Positions 22,159 to 32,092 of a DNA stretch of 64,000 nt are shown piece after piece (position 1 is the first letter of the stretch; every line of letters begins with the position of its first letter). The stretch comes from Purpureocillium takamizusanense (Eukaryota; Ascomycota; Sordariomycetes; Hypocreales; Ophiocordycipitaceae), in NCBI RefSeq assembly GCF_022605165.1, contig NC_063076.1, forward strand, positions 1,860,001 to 1,924,000. Direction: 5' to 3'. The notes beneath the pieces are model-generated. The model was given only the letters and a program-made list of their open reading frames with translations, was not told the DNA's origin and searched no databases. Made by a program: the position numbers and the translations under genes.

Positions 22159-22180
22159 TTATTCAAAGTCATTGACCTGG
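21845..22180. repeat. 170-bp tandem duplication, two diverged units
   Basis: Unit 1 is 21845-22014 and unit 2 is 22015-22180. Both start with GAGCCTGGCGAGAAC and share GCGTATC, AGCCGTGAGCCCAC, AAAAGAAAAAGCCA, GCATCCTGCAACTCC and TTACCCCAGGC in the same order. Many of the differences are C/T and G/A transitions. Unit 2 runs into the last codons of the neighbouring minus-strand gene (stop at 22159), so the duplicated segment contains the gene's 3' end and part of its 3' untranslated region. Confidence 0.9.
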
Positions 22181-23196
22181 AAGTATTGACCGGCAGGCTG
22201 CGGCGTCACCTCCCCCTCCCCCTCCCCCTCCCCCTCGTTCGCCCCCGTGGGGCTGCTGCTCTCCTCCCAACTCCCCGTGCTTCGGACCTCCGACCCGCTG
22301 CCACCGAGTGCCACGCCTGAGTCGTGCTTCCCCGAGGTATCGTCGTCGTCGTCGTCGATCTTCCTTTCGCCCTCTTCATCATCACCCCCCTCCTCGTCTT
22401 CCTCCTCGATGTCGTCGTCGGACTCACTCTCGTCCTCCTCCTCATCATCCTCCTCCTGAAATACCTCGTCGCCCGATACTTTAGGCTTCAGAAGTACCCA
22501 TGGTCGATGCGCCAGATCCGGCGCGCTGCCGGAGGCGTCACTCGACCACGGAAAGATGAAATGGACTTCGGACGTCTCGAGCTCCTCGGGCTGAAACTCG
22601 TACCGGTAGCCGTGGACGATGAAGACGACCAGCTCCCCTCTGTGGTTTTGGTGATGATGGTGGTCGTAGTAGGCAAGGTTCGTCGGCGACTCCCTCGTGG
22701 CTGGCGTGGCCGTCCTCGGTGTCAACATGATCCATGGCCACCTCGGCCCCGCCCCTCCTTGCTCGGATTGCGGATCCGGCATGATGACCTCCGCCTGCGA
22801 CACCTCCAGCTCAGTGGACAACAGGTGGAATCGCTGGCCGAGGACGGTGACGTGGACGCTGAGCCTTCGACGCGTCTCTCTCGCCGTTGCCGTAGCCCCA
22901 TGCTGACCAGGGGATGCGGGCTGGCTGCTCTCTCCACTTCCCTCGTCCTCGTCCTCGTCCTCAGCTCTGTCTTCTCCTTCCTCGCGGATCTCGCCTTCCT
23001 CCAGATCCTCATCCGACGACGACAAGAAGTCCTCCTGGCGGGGAGAGGTCTCCTGCGCCAGGGGTATGGTCCCTCCAACGAACCCCTCCCACTGCATGTC
23101 GCTGCCGCTGTTCGCTGCGTCGGGAGCAGGCAGCTGAGGTGCGACCGCGTCCTCGTGGCCGCTGGCCTCGCCCTGGTGACTGGCTTCGGCGGACAT
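22159..23196 (-). CDS. Acidic protein with two repeated ~50-residue modules
   Basis: Single exon, 345 residues, ATG at 23196 (frame continues upstream without a better start). Three acidic, probably disordered regions surround two similar folded-looking modules. Module 1 (about 113-161) runs LSVHVTVLGQRFHLL, TELEVSQAEV, PRWPWIMLTPR. Module 2 (about 188-239) runs ELVVFIVHGYRYEF, EELETSEVHF, HRPWVLLKPK. The shared pattern is hydrophobic strand, G-x-R, ELE-x-S, then PW-x-x-L-x-P-(K/R). The tail has long Glu/Asp runs and a (GE)n repeat encoded by CCTCCC units. I do not recognise the family. Acidic proteins of this kind are often nuclear or chaperone-like, but nothing here proves that. Its last codons overlap the tandem duplication. 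Confidence 0.75.
   Translation of the reverse strand: MSAEASHQGEASGHEDAVAPQLPAPDAANSGSDMQWEGFVGGTIPLAQETSPRQEDFLSSSDEDLEEGEIREEGEDRAEDEDEDEGSGESSQPASPGQHGATATARETRRRLSVHVTVLGQRFHLLSTELEVSQAEVIMPDPQSEQGGAGPRWPWIMLTPRTATPATRESPTNLAYYDHHHHQNHRGELVVFIVHGYRYEFQPEELETSEVHFIFPWSSDASGSAPDLAHRPWVLLKPKVSGDEVFQEEDDEEEDESESDDDIEEEDEEGGDDEEGERKIDDDDDDTSGKHDSGVALGGSGSEVRSTGSWEESSSPTGANEGEGEGEGEVTPQPAGQYFQVNDFE
22204..22235. repeat. (CCTCCC)n hexanucleotide repeat
   Basis: Hexanucleotide run inside the acidic-protein gene; on the minus strand it encodes alternating Gly-Glu near the C-terminus. Copy number changes would be in frame. Confidence 0.85.
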
Positions 23197-23688
23197 TGTT
23201 AACTGTCTACCAGGTAGACGCGTTGATCCTGTTCGAAGGGCCGGGGTGACAGACGGCGTTGGGTAGAGAGAGCGGGGAGGTCGTATTACATGTATGTTGG
23301 ATAGGGGTAGTGAACTGCGTACGTGGTGATGAGGCCGTGTAGAAAAATGTAGAAAAGTCTGAGGCGGACAGAGTTGGTGAGATCTCGAACAGGAGATATC
23401 TAGCAAAAGAGAAACCCGTAGCTTTGCAAGATGTTCAGATCAGAACCTGAAGTGGCAGCAGGGCCAGGATATGCCGGTCGAGGAAGGCAGAAGTGCCAGG
23501 CGCAACCCAAGATCTCCAGGGGCAGCCAAACAATGTTTACTGGTATAAACTCTCTTTGGGAATCTACCAAGCCGACTTGTAACAGACTTCCCATCAACGA
23601 AAGGTAAACAACGACCAGCCCAAAATCGCATCCCGATACGCCGTATCCATGCATGCAATTTGCAACCAGAACAAATCTATGCGTCACT
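23197..23688. other. Intergenic between two minus-strand genes
   Basis: Promoter/leader of the acidic-protein gene and 3' region of the Kre33 gene. Nothing else seen. Confidence 0.5.
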
Positions 23689-26600
23689 TTACGCAGACTT
23701 CTTACCCTTCTTGGCCTTCTTGCGAGACTTGTCGCCCATGGCCTCCTCGTAGACTTCGGCCGCCGTTTGCCCGACCTTGCGTTTTTGCTTGCCAGACTTT
23801 ACGCTAACGACTGTGTTCGACTTGCCGTCCCTCGTGGCGCTCTTGACCTGCTTCTCAGCCTCTGCCCAGGCAGGGGCGTCACCCTCAATTTCGAACCTAA
23901 AGCAAGAGCGTTGACGTTAGTGCAAGTCGCCATATTTGCGACGCTGTGGTGAGGGAACAACGTACTGATCCAGCGGCAGAGAGTCAATCAGCTCCCTCTG
24001 CTTCTGCCTGAGCGCCGTGAGGGCCTCGTCCCCACCCTCTTCCAGCTCGTCGTCGAGAGACGTGGACAAGGGTGCGAAGCGCTCGTCCACCACTTCGTCA
24101 TCGTGCGCGCCGCTAGCGTCGGCCCTCGAGACACCAATCTTCTCGGGCTTGGGCATCTCCGCATCGACGGCGGCGGACACTAGCGTACCAAAGTGTGCCG
24201 TCACCTTGCGAAGGATCTTGATAAACATGGCCAGGAGCTGCGACGGCTGTACATCCAATTCCTTTCCAATGGCATCGATCTCCTTGCGCTGCAAGCCAAT
24301 GCCCAATAGGATGCACTGCTGCAAGCCCGTCAACTTGATGTCGCCTTTGAGCTTGCCCGAGAAGTACAGATTGGCAATGACCGGCATCATGTCCAGGATG
24401 ACGTGGTAGTCCAGCATGTTGTTCGCGTACGACTCCAACCGCTTCAGGTCGAAGGGCGAGAAGTTGCGGTCCAGCTCGTACTTGTCCATGGCGGGGGCCT
24501 CGACCGAGTCTAACTTTGCGCCAGCGTTGGCGGACTCATCGATACTAAGCGCCTCGGCGGTTGTGAAGCCCCTGAACTGGTACGACAGCAATGACAGGAA
24601 GCGCTTTTGAAAGTCTCGGGAGAACGCCCCCAGCCAAGTCCTGTCCTGACTGTTCTCAAGCGGCCGGAGCATAACGCAGGTGTGCTCGCCGGTAAGATCG
24701 TTGGCAGTCTGCCGCAGGTATACCGGTGAAAATGCCGAGCGCTTCCAAAACTTGTGGAGAGGCTTCGTCAGACCGTAGCTGACACCAATGTAGTCCAGAG
24801 CCTCCGGTCTCTTCTCTCTCAACTTGGCAAACAGCGGCGGCATATTCGCCTGGTCGCGGATCTTGATCTCCTCGCTCAGTAGCGACGCCTTGGCCAACTC
24901 GGCATCGGTGGCCCGATGCATCTTCTCCTCCATGACCTGGTCGTCGTCCTCGGACAGGGAGGCAAAGCGACCCTCATAGTAGTCGGTCAGGAGCTCCAGA
25001 GCCTTTGATCCGTAGCCCATAGACACGTACTCTGGGTTGGTCGCTATCCGTACGACACGGGCGCCGGAGAGGGAAGCAAAGTCCTCGTCCTGGAATTGCT
25101 GGCTCACCAACCAGGGGATGAGATCGCCATGAGGCCGCTGGCCACGGCTCAGGCTGTTAAGAACGCTCTGTCTGCTAATCTTGCCTTCCAGCGCGACCTG
25201 GATGACGCACAGGGGCTCGGGCAGCTTGCCGGTATCCTCCACGTTCGGGGGGACCAGGACGAAGAGCTCATGCGCCGGCGCATCGCTCATGAGCTGCAAG
25301 TCATCGGGCGAGTTCTTGTAGTGGCTTGCGACGTACAGCGCCACCATTTGTTGGAGGAATGCTTCGGAGACGGGGTGGAAGGAGAAGAGGGTGTCGCGGT
25401 TGACGGCCAAAAGCTCGCACTGATTGGGGTCAGGGCAGCCATGAACGTTAGCCTTGGCCTTGGGCAGTGTTGCGTCTAGGCACAGGAGCTTGTTCAGCCA
25501 CTTCTCCACAGCATCGCCCTTGGCATATCGGATGGGCTCGGACAGAGTGATTTCACGCAGCTTCCTTGCAGCCTGGTACTCTTCCGTCTTGGCAGCCTTG
25601 CCGGTTGACCTATCAGCCAGTTCGGTGTCACCGTTGGTGATGGAAGCGGATCGCGATTGCTCTCGCAGCTGCTTGATGAGCTTGAGAGACAGAGACCGAC
25701 CGGTTCCCTCGTAGCCGTTGATGGTGGAGGCCATGAAGACCAGGTAGGGTCCCATAAGCTTGCGCACGAGGGGAAGGGGAATGGCAGCCGCCTCATCAAT
25801 AACAAGCAGCTCGGCTTGACCCAAAACATGGGAATCTTGGGGCCGAATATACTGAATGGTCTGGCGGTGCTGCCGGTGAATATTTACTCGCACAATCGCC
25901 TTGTTAAAGTCGGGGTTTGTGCTCTGGATGATGGAATAGTCGGCATGATCGGCGTAACCAAGTGCATCGAAGCCCTTGAAAATGAACTCGAACAAGGTCT
26001 TCAAGTTTTCTGGTGATGGGGAAGTGATGAAAATATTGCTGTATCCGTACGCCACGGCGGCGGCAATGGCGACACCCATGGCAGCAGACTTGCCTCGACC
26101 TCTGGCGGCAGTAAGCGCGACGGTGCTCCTCAGAGTCTTCTCGGAGATGGCTTCCGTGAAGGTGAGAAGCGCCTTTGCCTGGTCCACGGTACGCGCGAGC
26201 GAGATGAGCGACCCGACCGGCTGCCTCTCCTGGTTCTCGTCCTTGATGCCGTCGAGCTCAATCTGCTGCTCCGTCTTGGGCTGATCCAGGTCCGGCGGCG
26301 GGAGGGCCTTGACGTCCTTGCCGCCCGATATGGGCAGCACGTTTAGCTCATCATCAATAACCAGACAAGACTCGCAGCGACCCAGAGACAGCAGGAAACG
26401 CTCGTTGAACCGCGCGACGACATCGGTGTGGGCCTCGGTCCTGTACCGAGAGTGGACGTCCATGGACAGGTTGTAGAGCTGTCGCAGACTGTTCATGCCC
26501 TTGAGCAGCATGACGACAAGGCCGCCGCCCTCGACCGTCTCGATTGTTCGTGCCAGGATATTGGGCGTGAGCGCCTCAAAGTCTTGCAGAATGCACATGC

Positions 26601-27090
26601 CAAAGGTGTTTCCCAGAATCTTGTCCGTCTCCTTGTAGTATGTGTATCGGATATTGTGCAGCGACACGAAGAGTTCGAACGGGTCTTCAGAGTTGGCCTC
26701 GCGGATGCCTCGCTTAATCTCCTTCTTGATCTTTTGCTCGCGCTTCTTGCGATGACTGATGCGCCACCTGGTTAGTAGTCCGTCCTTCCAGTCCGTCCCT
26801 CGACAAGTGCTAGACGCAGAAACGAGACCTACCTCGTAAAGCCAAGCAGCTTATTCTTGTACGCCCACAGCACAGATTTGTTCTGCTTGATGTCCATACT
26901 AGACATTATGTAGTGTAGATGCACAATCACGTCCTTGGAGCGGTCGCCCACCACGACGAAGAAGCTCCTCTTCTTCTCCTGCAAGCCATTGCGGATGAGC
27001 GTCTGAATGCGCTGATCCCTGCGAAGATTGTTAGCCGCGCGCTTGAAGAGTGACCGGCTTGTGGCGGACTTACACTTGTTTGCGCGACAT
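23689..27090 (-). CDS. KRE33: RNA cytidine acetyltransferase (Kre33/NAT10)
   Basis: Four exons: 27090-27074, 27018-26833, 26767-23966 and 23896-23689, giving 1070 residues; introns are 55, 65, and 69 nt with clear branch points. It acetylates cytidine to ac4C in 18S rRNA and, with an adaptor, in tRNA-Ser/Leu, and acts in 40S biogenesis in the nucleolus. Visible order: N-terminal MSRKQVDQRIQTLIRNG and RSFFVVVGDRS; the tRNA(Met) cytidine acetyltransferase-like N-terminal region; a helicase module with Walker A AARGRGKSAAMG (about 288-299) and DEAAAIP; a GNAT segment with acetyl-CoA loop NPEYVSMGYGSKALELL (about 630-650); then the C-terminal domain and a Lys-rich tail (KSRKKAKKGKK), probably nucleolar targeting. 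Length matches yeast Kre33 (about 1056). Confidence 0.96.
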
Positions 27091-27686
27091 GTTGCGAGCG
27101 TGCCCAGGCGGTCAATTGCACGGAGGAAACAGTTTGGCGCAACCAAGGCTGTGTCGTCGATTCGCCCGAGCGCGGGCAGCTCTCACGGTTCCAAAATTTT
27201 GGCGGCAGAAAGATTTCGGTCGGGCGGTGTGGTGTGACGGTCCGTGGTGGGGATTGGGCGGCGGTACGTACTGGCACTCGGTCAGGATCCACTGCGACCG
27301 AATTTGAGCGACACTTAGTAGGTACGAGCATCTGAAGCGACAATGCACTGCACGCCTCATGACAAGTCTCATTCATAGCCCTAGTTTACAGATCCAGCAT
27401 CTATGGAAAATAATTCAACTAGTAATACAGCACGAGAGAGTACCGCGCACATGGCTGGTGATCACGAAGGCATGGTTCAAAGCCGCACCATACTGAGCAG
27501 ATCGCCAATGCCATCATGATTATTCCTGCCAAAGTCTATATGCGAGAACCCGAACCGCGCATATGCTCTAATAAAAGCCCACTAGCTGTCATCGGCTACG
27601 TCTAGTAGACACGTCCGTAGACGAAACCCCCGAATGCAGACAAAGACGCAAAAACAAGAACCGCACAGGGATTCCCTATGTGCACT
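27091..27686. other. Intergenic between Kre33 and mS38 genes
   Basis: 600 bp holding the Kre33 promoter (right of 27090) and the 3' end of the mS38 gene. The segment 27.38-27.6 kb is relatively AT-rich. No gene supported. Confidence 0.5.
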
Positions 27687-28781
27687 TTACGTCCGGTCAA
27701 GCTTGCGGCGCAGGTTCCGCGTCCGCTTCATCAGCTTCTTGTACTTCTTCTTCTTCATCCTGAGTTTCCGTTGCCGTCTGACGCTGATGGCGTGCATGTC
27801 GCGGCGGGGACCTTGGGCCTCGTCGAATCGGACCTGCCGGCGCGCCATGCGCTCGAGAAAGCTCCGGGGCTGTTCGTCGTTGATGATGCGCGGGCTGTGA
27901 GCCACGATGCGGATCTGGCCGTCGGGCTCGGTGGACTCCTCGATAGTGAACATGGCCTTGTAGACGCGGTGATGCGGCACGTCCTCGACAACCTGGGCGT
28001 GGGCGGATAGGCCGTCCGCGTCGGCTCCGGACTGTTCTTGCGGCAGGGGAGGCGGGCGGAACGGCAAAAACTCGCCCGACATGGTATCCACCTGGAGATA
28101 GATGCTGGACTGGCTCCCGTCCGGATTCCGGAGCTCGACCTTTTGCATGCCCTCGGCCATGCCGTGGTCTTCCTGGTGGCCGCCTATCGTCATCTGGGCC
28201 ATGGGGCCGTCAAGCTGATCGATGGTGCTGGATATGGTGGACACGGTGTCGGCGACCTTGTTCGACTTTGTTCGCGGCGCGAAGATGGAGGCAAAGTGCT
28301 CGTCAGTCACGGACCGCGGCATGGTCTGCGTGATAGAAATGGGCCGGTGGAGAGAAAAGAAGCTCGAAAGACCGAGTGCTGGGATCCGGTTAGCCAAGGG
28401 TTCCGCGAATGATGTGACGGTCTGCCAACTACCTTCTTGGGACATGTGATGGGTGCTGGGAACGCTGGGGAGCTTTCGGAACGAGGCGGCGCCTACGTCG
28501 GAAGCGTCCTTGCTCTTTCGTTTCCGCTTCTCGCCCGGCGTCTTGCCATCTCCGCGCGCCGAGGCCGACGACGTGGGGACCGACTGGCCGGCGGCGACAT
28601 CGCTGGAGCCGTTGTCCGGTCGCGAGGGCTTCGAGGAAGAGAAGCGTCGCTGGTGGCCGCGAGCGAGGAGGGGGACAGTCGCGGTGGCGGCGCACTTGGG
28701 AGCGGCGGCGGCGAGCGAGGAGACGAGGCCGCCGGCGTGAGGGACCGAGGAGACGACGCGCCGCACCGACGAGGGCAGCAT
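27687..28781 (-). CDS. Mitochondrial small ribosomal subunit protein mS38 (Cox24/AURKAIP1-like)
   Basis: Two exons, 28781-28433 and 28378-27687, giving 346 residues. The 54-nt intron (GTAGTT...CTAAC...CCCAG) is a multiple of three and stop-free, so the unspliced frame is also open (364 residues). I favour splicing because EALGLSSFFSLHRPISIT then reads as a continuous block. The N-terminus is Arg/Ser/Ala-rich with few acids (RRVVSSVPHAGGLVSSL), a mitochondrial targeting peptide. The C-terminal 33 residues (SVRRQRKLRMKKKKYKKLMK then RTRNLRRKL) are the diagnostic mS38/Cox24 domain (DUF1713) that binds mitoribosomal rRNA. In yeast the homologue supports translation of COX mRNAs. The middle part is poorly conserved, as is usual. 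Confidence 0.9.
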   Translation of the reverse strand: MLPSSVRRVVSSVPHAGGLVSSLAAAAPKCAATATVPLLARGHQRRFSSSKPSRPDNGSSDVAAGQSVPTSSASARGDGKTPGEKRKRKSKDASDVGAASFRKLPSVPSTHHMSQEGSWQTVTSFAEPLANRIPALGLSSFFSLHRPISITQTMPRSVTDEHFASIFAPRTKSNKVADTVSTISSTIDQLDGPMAQMTIGGHQEDHGMAEGMQKVELRNPDGSQSSIYLQVDTMSGEFLPFRPPPLPQEQSGADADGLSAHAQVVEDVPHHRVYKAMFTIEESTEPDGQIRIVAHSPRIINDEQPRSFLERMARRQVRFDEAQGPRRDMHAISVRRQRKLRMKKKKYKKLMKRTRNLRRKLDRT

Positions 28782-30170
28782 GATGGCGGCGACTTGTCGG
28801 AGGGCCAGAAAGGGTTGTGAAGGGGGGGAGGCGCTGCTTGGCCGTCAGGATGTGAGTCCTGGTGATGGCGGTTGTGGTTCGTCAAAAGCCGGCTGATGGG
28901 TGGCCGCACGAGGTCGGGTGGGAAAAGGTTGCTCCGTCCGGTGCACGCGGCTGTGGTCGGGGCGGGTCGGCGCTAGGACTCACCACCTGAGGCGCGAGGC
29001 GAGTAGGTACCTTTATTAAGCGGCCTAAGGCAGCGATAGCGGCGCGGGCAGCGTAGTGGCAGGTGACCTCGCTCAAGCGATGCCCCACTGGGCGCTGAGG
29101 TCCAGTGCTGAAGCCGCTGTCGGCACTGCACAGGCAGGTCACCCGGACGTTTCCTCCACATTGACGCCAGCCAGCCTTGGCTCGTTTCAAGAGGGATTCG
29201 AATTCATCAAGCGCGGCAACTCTTGAGCATCGACCAGTACTGTATGCATACTGCACAGACAGACGACATGAGATCCACCGCGTTTCGACCCTACACATGC
29301 CGCGTACAACGTAAATGTTTGCTACTGCGGGTGGTCGGGTTCACCCAGCGCCACTTCCACTTGGTGGCCTGCGGGATCGCGGCTCACCATCAGTACAGAC
29401 GCCGCCATGTGGCGACAAGACTCGTCTTCTGCTCGCGCATGATGGAAACATTGACGAAGACCGCAGGCGCACAGTGAACTGCTCTAGCTTTTGGACTTTA
29501 TAGCTTGCCCGTCGTGTGTTTGAAAAGACGCACGACACTCCGGCTGGCCGTTGTAAGCTGATACTCGGGAATAACTCGAGACACTCTGAGTCTGCAGGAC
29601 CCCATTCTCATTCACGATCCTCTTACGCCCAGCCTCCACGCTCCCCGGGATGGCCGTGTGGCGATGGCAGCAGTCCCCGCGCCAGATGGACCCCCATTAA
29701 CGGTACTGCCTATGTGCAACGGCCAAGGCCGAGAGACAGGACCCAAGTGAATGAAGCAGCCGATCTGGATGTCGATCAAGGCGCAGCTTTCGTTCGCTAT
29801 CATGTTTGGCGGCGGCGGCACATGGCGTCAAATCGGGCTTAGCGGCGACGTTGACACCTGGCCCCGCCACCGACATCATACCGAGCCTCACGCCTCCAGG
29901 AACGCGAAAGAGCCTTGTATCCAACCTCAATATTAGGAGAATAGGATGCGAGGATCGTCGGTTTAACGCACAGCGGTCAGGGGACGGAGTGTAATCTTCT
30001 GAAGACATAAAGGGTCCAATGGCCCGCAGATAGATGCCCGTATCAAATCCACATCCATCCTCTTCGTACTTCGTACATTCAGCCATCAATCAATTAGCTC
30101 TCTCGACTTCTTGAGTCCAAACAACCAACCTTTGCACTTTGTATAATCACGCCCGGCATCAACCACAGTC
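28782..30170. other. Divergent intergenic region
   Basis: Between the mS38 gene (-) and the PPxY protein gene (+); both promoters should be here. On the minus strand near 29333-29400 a short stretch reads VLMVSRDPAGHQVEV, slightly like the C-terminal strand of a glyoxalase-fold (VOC) protein, but no complete gene can be built around it. Confidence 0.45.
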
Positions 30171-31046
30171 ATGCGAGACTATAAGAGCACAGCCGGCGGC
30201 AATACCACCGTCATCCTCGAAAAGTCGGATGACCCCCCTCCGCCTGCCTACAGCCCTGCCGCGTTCCACCTCGAGGCCGCCGCCATCGCGACGACGGCCC
30301 CGGCCTGCACCGAGCCAACGACCATCATGTTCCCGCGACGGCTCGTCTACGTCCCCTCCTGGCTCTCCTCGACGTCCTTCATCGGGCGCACCAAGGACGG
30401 GCCGCTCTTCGCCGTGGAGACGCCCAGCAAGCTCGTCAACTGTTTCGGCCTGGGCAGGACCGTCCTGCACGCAGGGCCCGACAAGAAGTCGTCGCCGGCC
30501 GTCGCCTCGGTTGGTGTCCAACGGGGCAGCAAGTTCCGCCGCTCGCTCATCCGCGTCGGCCCGGGCTCCCGTTCCCCAGGCGCAGGCAGCGGCAGCGCCG
30601 ACGAAGCCGGAACCGTCGAGGTGACCATGTCGGGCGACTGGTGTCGCACGCACAGCTTCTCGCTGCTCGTCGCCGGGGGCAGGTTAGAGCGGTTCGAGTG
30701 GCGCCACAGCCACGGCGACGAGGTCCGCGAGCTGTCGGGCGGCTTCAACGTGGGCTGGAAGCTCGTCCGCCTCGACAGCGCCCCCGTCGCCCCCTACCAG
30801 GACCGCGCGGGCAAGAGCTACACGAGCGACGGGAAGGAGGTCGTCGCCGTCGGCGCGCAGCCCAGGCTCTTCCGCAGGAGTCCCGAATTCGCCTTTGTCG
30901 GTACCGGTGCGCGCGGCGAGCTGGGCGAGACGTTTGAGATTGTCGCCGTCATGGGCTTCTTGCGGCTGTACGAGCTGTCTGTGCAGCAGTCCGCCATCAA
31001 TGCCTCTGCTGCAAGTTCCTCGTCGGTAGCAGTCGCGGTGAGCTAG
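30171..31046 (+). CDS. Uncharacterised protein with PPxY motif, Tubby/LURP-like layout
   Basis: Single exon, 291 residues, ATG at 30171 in an acceptable context. It begins with a short disordered lead containing DPPPPAYSPAAF; PPAY fits the PPxY consensus bound by WW domains, for example those of Rsp5/NEDD4-type ubiquitin ligases. The rest has alternating beta-like stretches: RRLVYVPSWLSS, TKDGPLFAVETPSK, TVLHAGPDKKSSPAVASV, VEVTMSGDWCRTHSFSLLV, RLERFEWRHSHGDEVRELSG, WKLVRLDS, EIVAVMGFLRLYEL. This resembles the barrel pattern of LURP-one-related/Tubby C-terminal-like proteins, common but unstudied in fungi. That assignment is a guess from layout, not a motif match. Confidence 0.75.
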   Translation: MRDYKSTAGGNTTVILEKSDDPPPPAYSPAAFHLEAAAIATTAPACTEPTTIMFPRRLVYVPSWLSSTSFIGRTKDGPLFAVETPSKLVNCFGLGRTVLHAGPDKKSSPAVASVGVQRGSKFRRSLIRVGPGSRSPGAGSGSADEAGTVEVTMSGDWCRTHSFSLLVAGGRLERFEWRHSHGDEVRELSGGFNVGWKLVRLDSAPVAPYQDRAGKSYTSDGKEVVAVGAQPRLFRRSPEFAFVGTGARGELGETFEIVAVMGFLRLYELSVQQSAINASAASSSSVAVAVS

Positions 31047-31387
31047 ATAGTTTATGGGAAGGAATGGTTTGTGATGTAAAGCGCGCCGTCTATAGAAAGA
31101 TACCATCTTGATGCCCCTGCTTGTGCAGGTCTGGGCGACTAAAATAGAGACTCCTCGAAGGGAAGACAAGTCTGTTCAGCCGGGCATCCCATATCGTGAA
31201 GTCGTGTGCGACAAAACAAGAAACAATACCTCAGTGCTCTACCTGCCAGCCCATTTTTTGGCGGCGTCCCAATGACCACGTCTATGCAAACCGATGCAGA
31301 ACAAACCTCGCATATATCAGACAGACCGGGCGAACCCTCACATCAAGCCCTTTCCCATGCAGTGCCAAAATATCGATCGCGCCCAGC
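31047..31387. other. Convergent 3' region
   Basis: 340 bp between the PPxY gene (+) and the Sym1 gene (-), expected to hold both polyadenylation regions. Nothing else seen. Confidence 0.5.
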
Positions 31388-32092
31388 TTAAAGACCCATG
31401 GGAACGGCCTCGACCTCCTCCTTCTCGTCATCGGACTGGCTGTTGACCCAGCTCAGGTAACTGTTCCAGCCAATGGAGATGACGTTGGCGAAGAGGACGC
31501 GGTGCTGCAGGGGCAAAAAGGTAAAGTTGACGAACTGGACAAAGGGCCAGATCATCCAGTTGGTCTTGAGCGCCGGCCACCACGTCTTCTCGAGGCGCTC
31601 CTTGGCGCTGGCGCCCTCCATGGTGGCCATGCTGCTGAGAAAGACGCCAATCATGACGGGGGCGAAGAGGGTCTGGTCGCAGCCGACGCGGGCGAGCGTC
31701 TCGAGGCGCGGGTTGCGCAGGTTGACGCGGCGAGCCAGGATGCCGAACCACGTTGTCGCGACGGGTCCAAAGACGCCTGCGAAGAAAAGAGTCAGCCGTT
31801 TCCCTTGGCCCATGCCGGGAGAGTGAGAGGCTCACAGCCGCCGTAGAGGGCCATGCGGCCGGTGCGGGTCAGGTCATGCTTCTGCAGGCCCTTCTTCTCG
31901 ACAAGCTGCTGCGCCGTGATGTCGCCCGTCGCGAAGAGCACCGCTGTGGTGACGCTCTGGGTGAGCAAGGGGCGCGCGGCCAATTTGGCATTGTACCTAT
32001 GAATTGCCCAACAAACAGGTCAGCGAGTTGGGTCAGGGTCATTGACGTTTGGAGACGTAAGCGACGACGCACCATCTGAAGAAAGCGACCAT
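31388..32092 (-). CDS. SYM1: Mpv17/PMP22-family inner-membrane protein Sym1
   Basis: Three exons: 32092-32073 (20 nt), 31996-31836 and 31776-31388, giving 189 residues; introns are 76 and 59 nt. The joined N-terminus reads [20 protein letters not shown], the family's hallmark start. Further family blocks: [56 protein letters not shown] and [11 protein letters not shown]. Four hydrophobic segments are visible, as in Mpv17. In yeast Sym1 sits in the mitochondrial inner membrane and is needed for growth on ethanol at high temperature and for metabolite balance; it forms a channel-like pore. Length is close to yeast Sym1 (197). A different Mpv17 paralogue is possible, but the 'ARPLLTQ' start favours Sym1. 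Confidence 0.93.

Noticed and set aside
21840..22180. Transposon ends flanking the duplicated units
   Set aside because: I see no terminal inverted repeats, target-site duplication or transposase fragment; a simple tandem duplication explains it better.
22324..23202. Plus-strand 292-codon frame antisense to the acidic protein
   Set aside because: It is the complement of the Glu/Asp codon runs (poly-Val/Leu), not a membrane protein.
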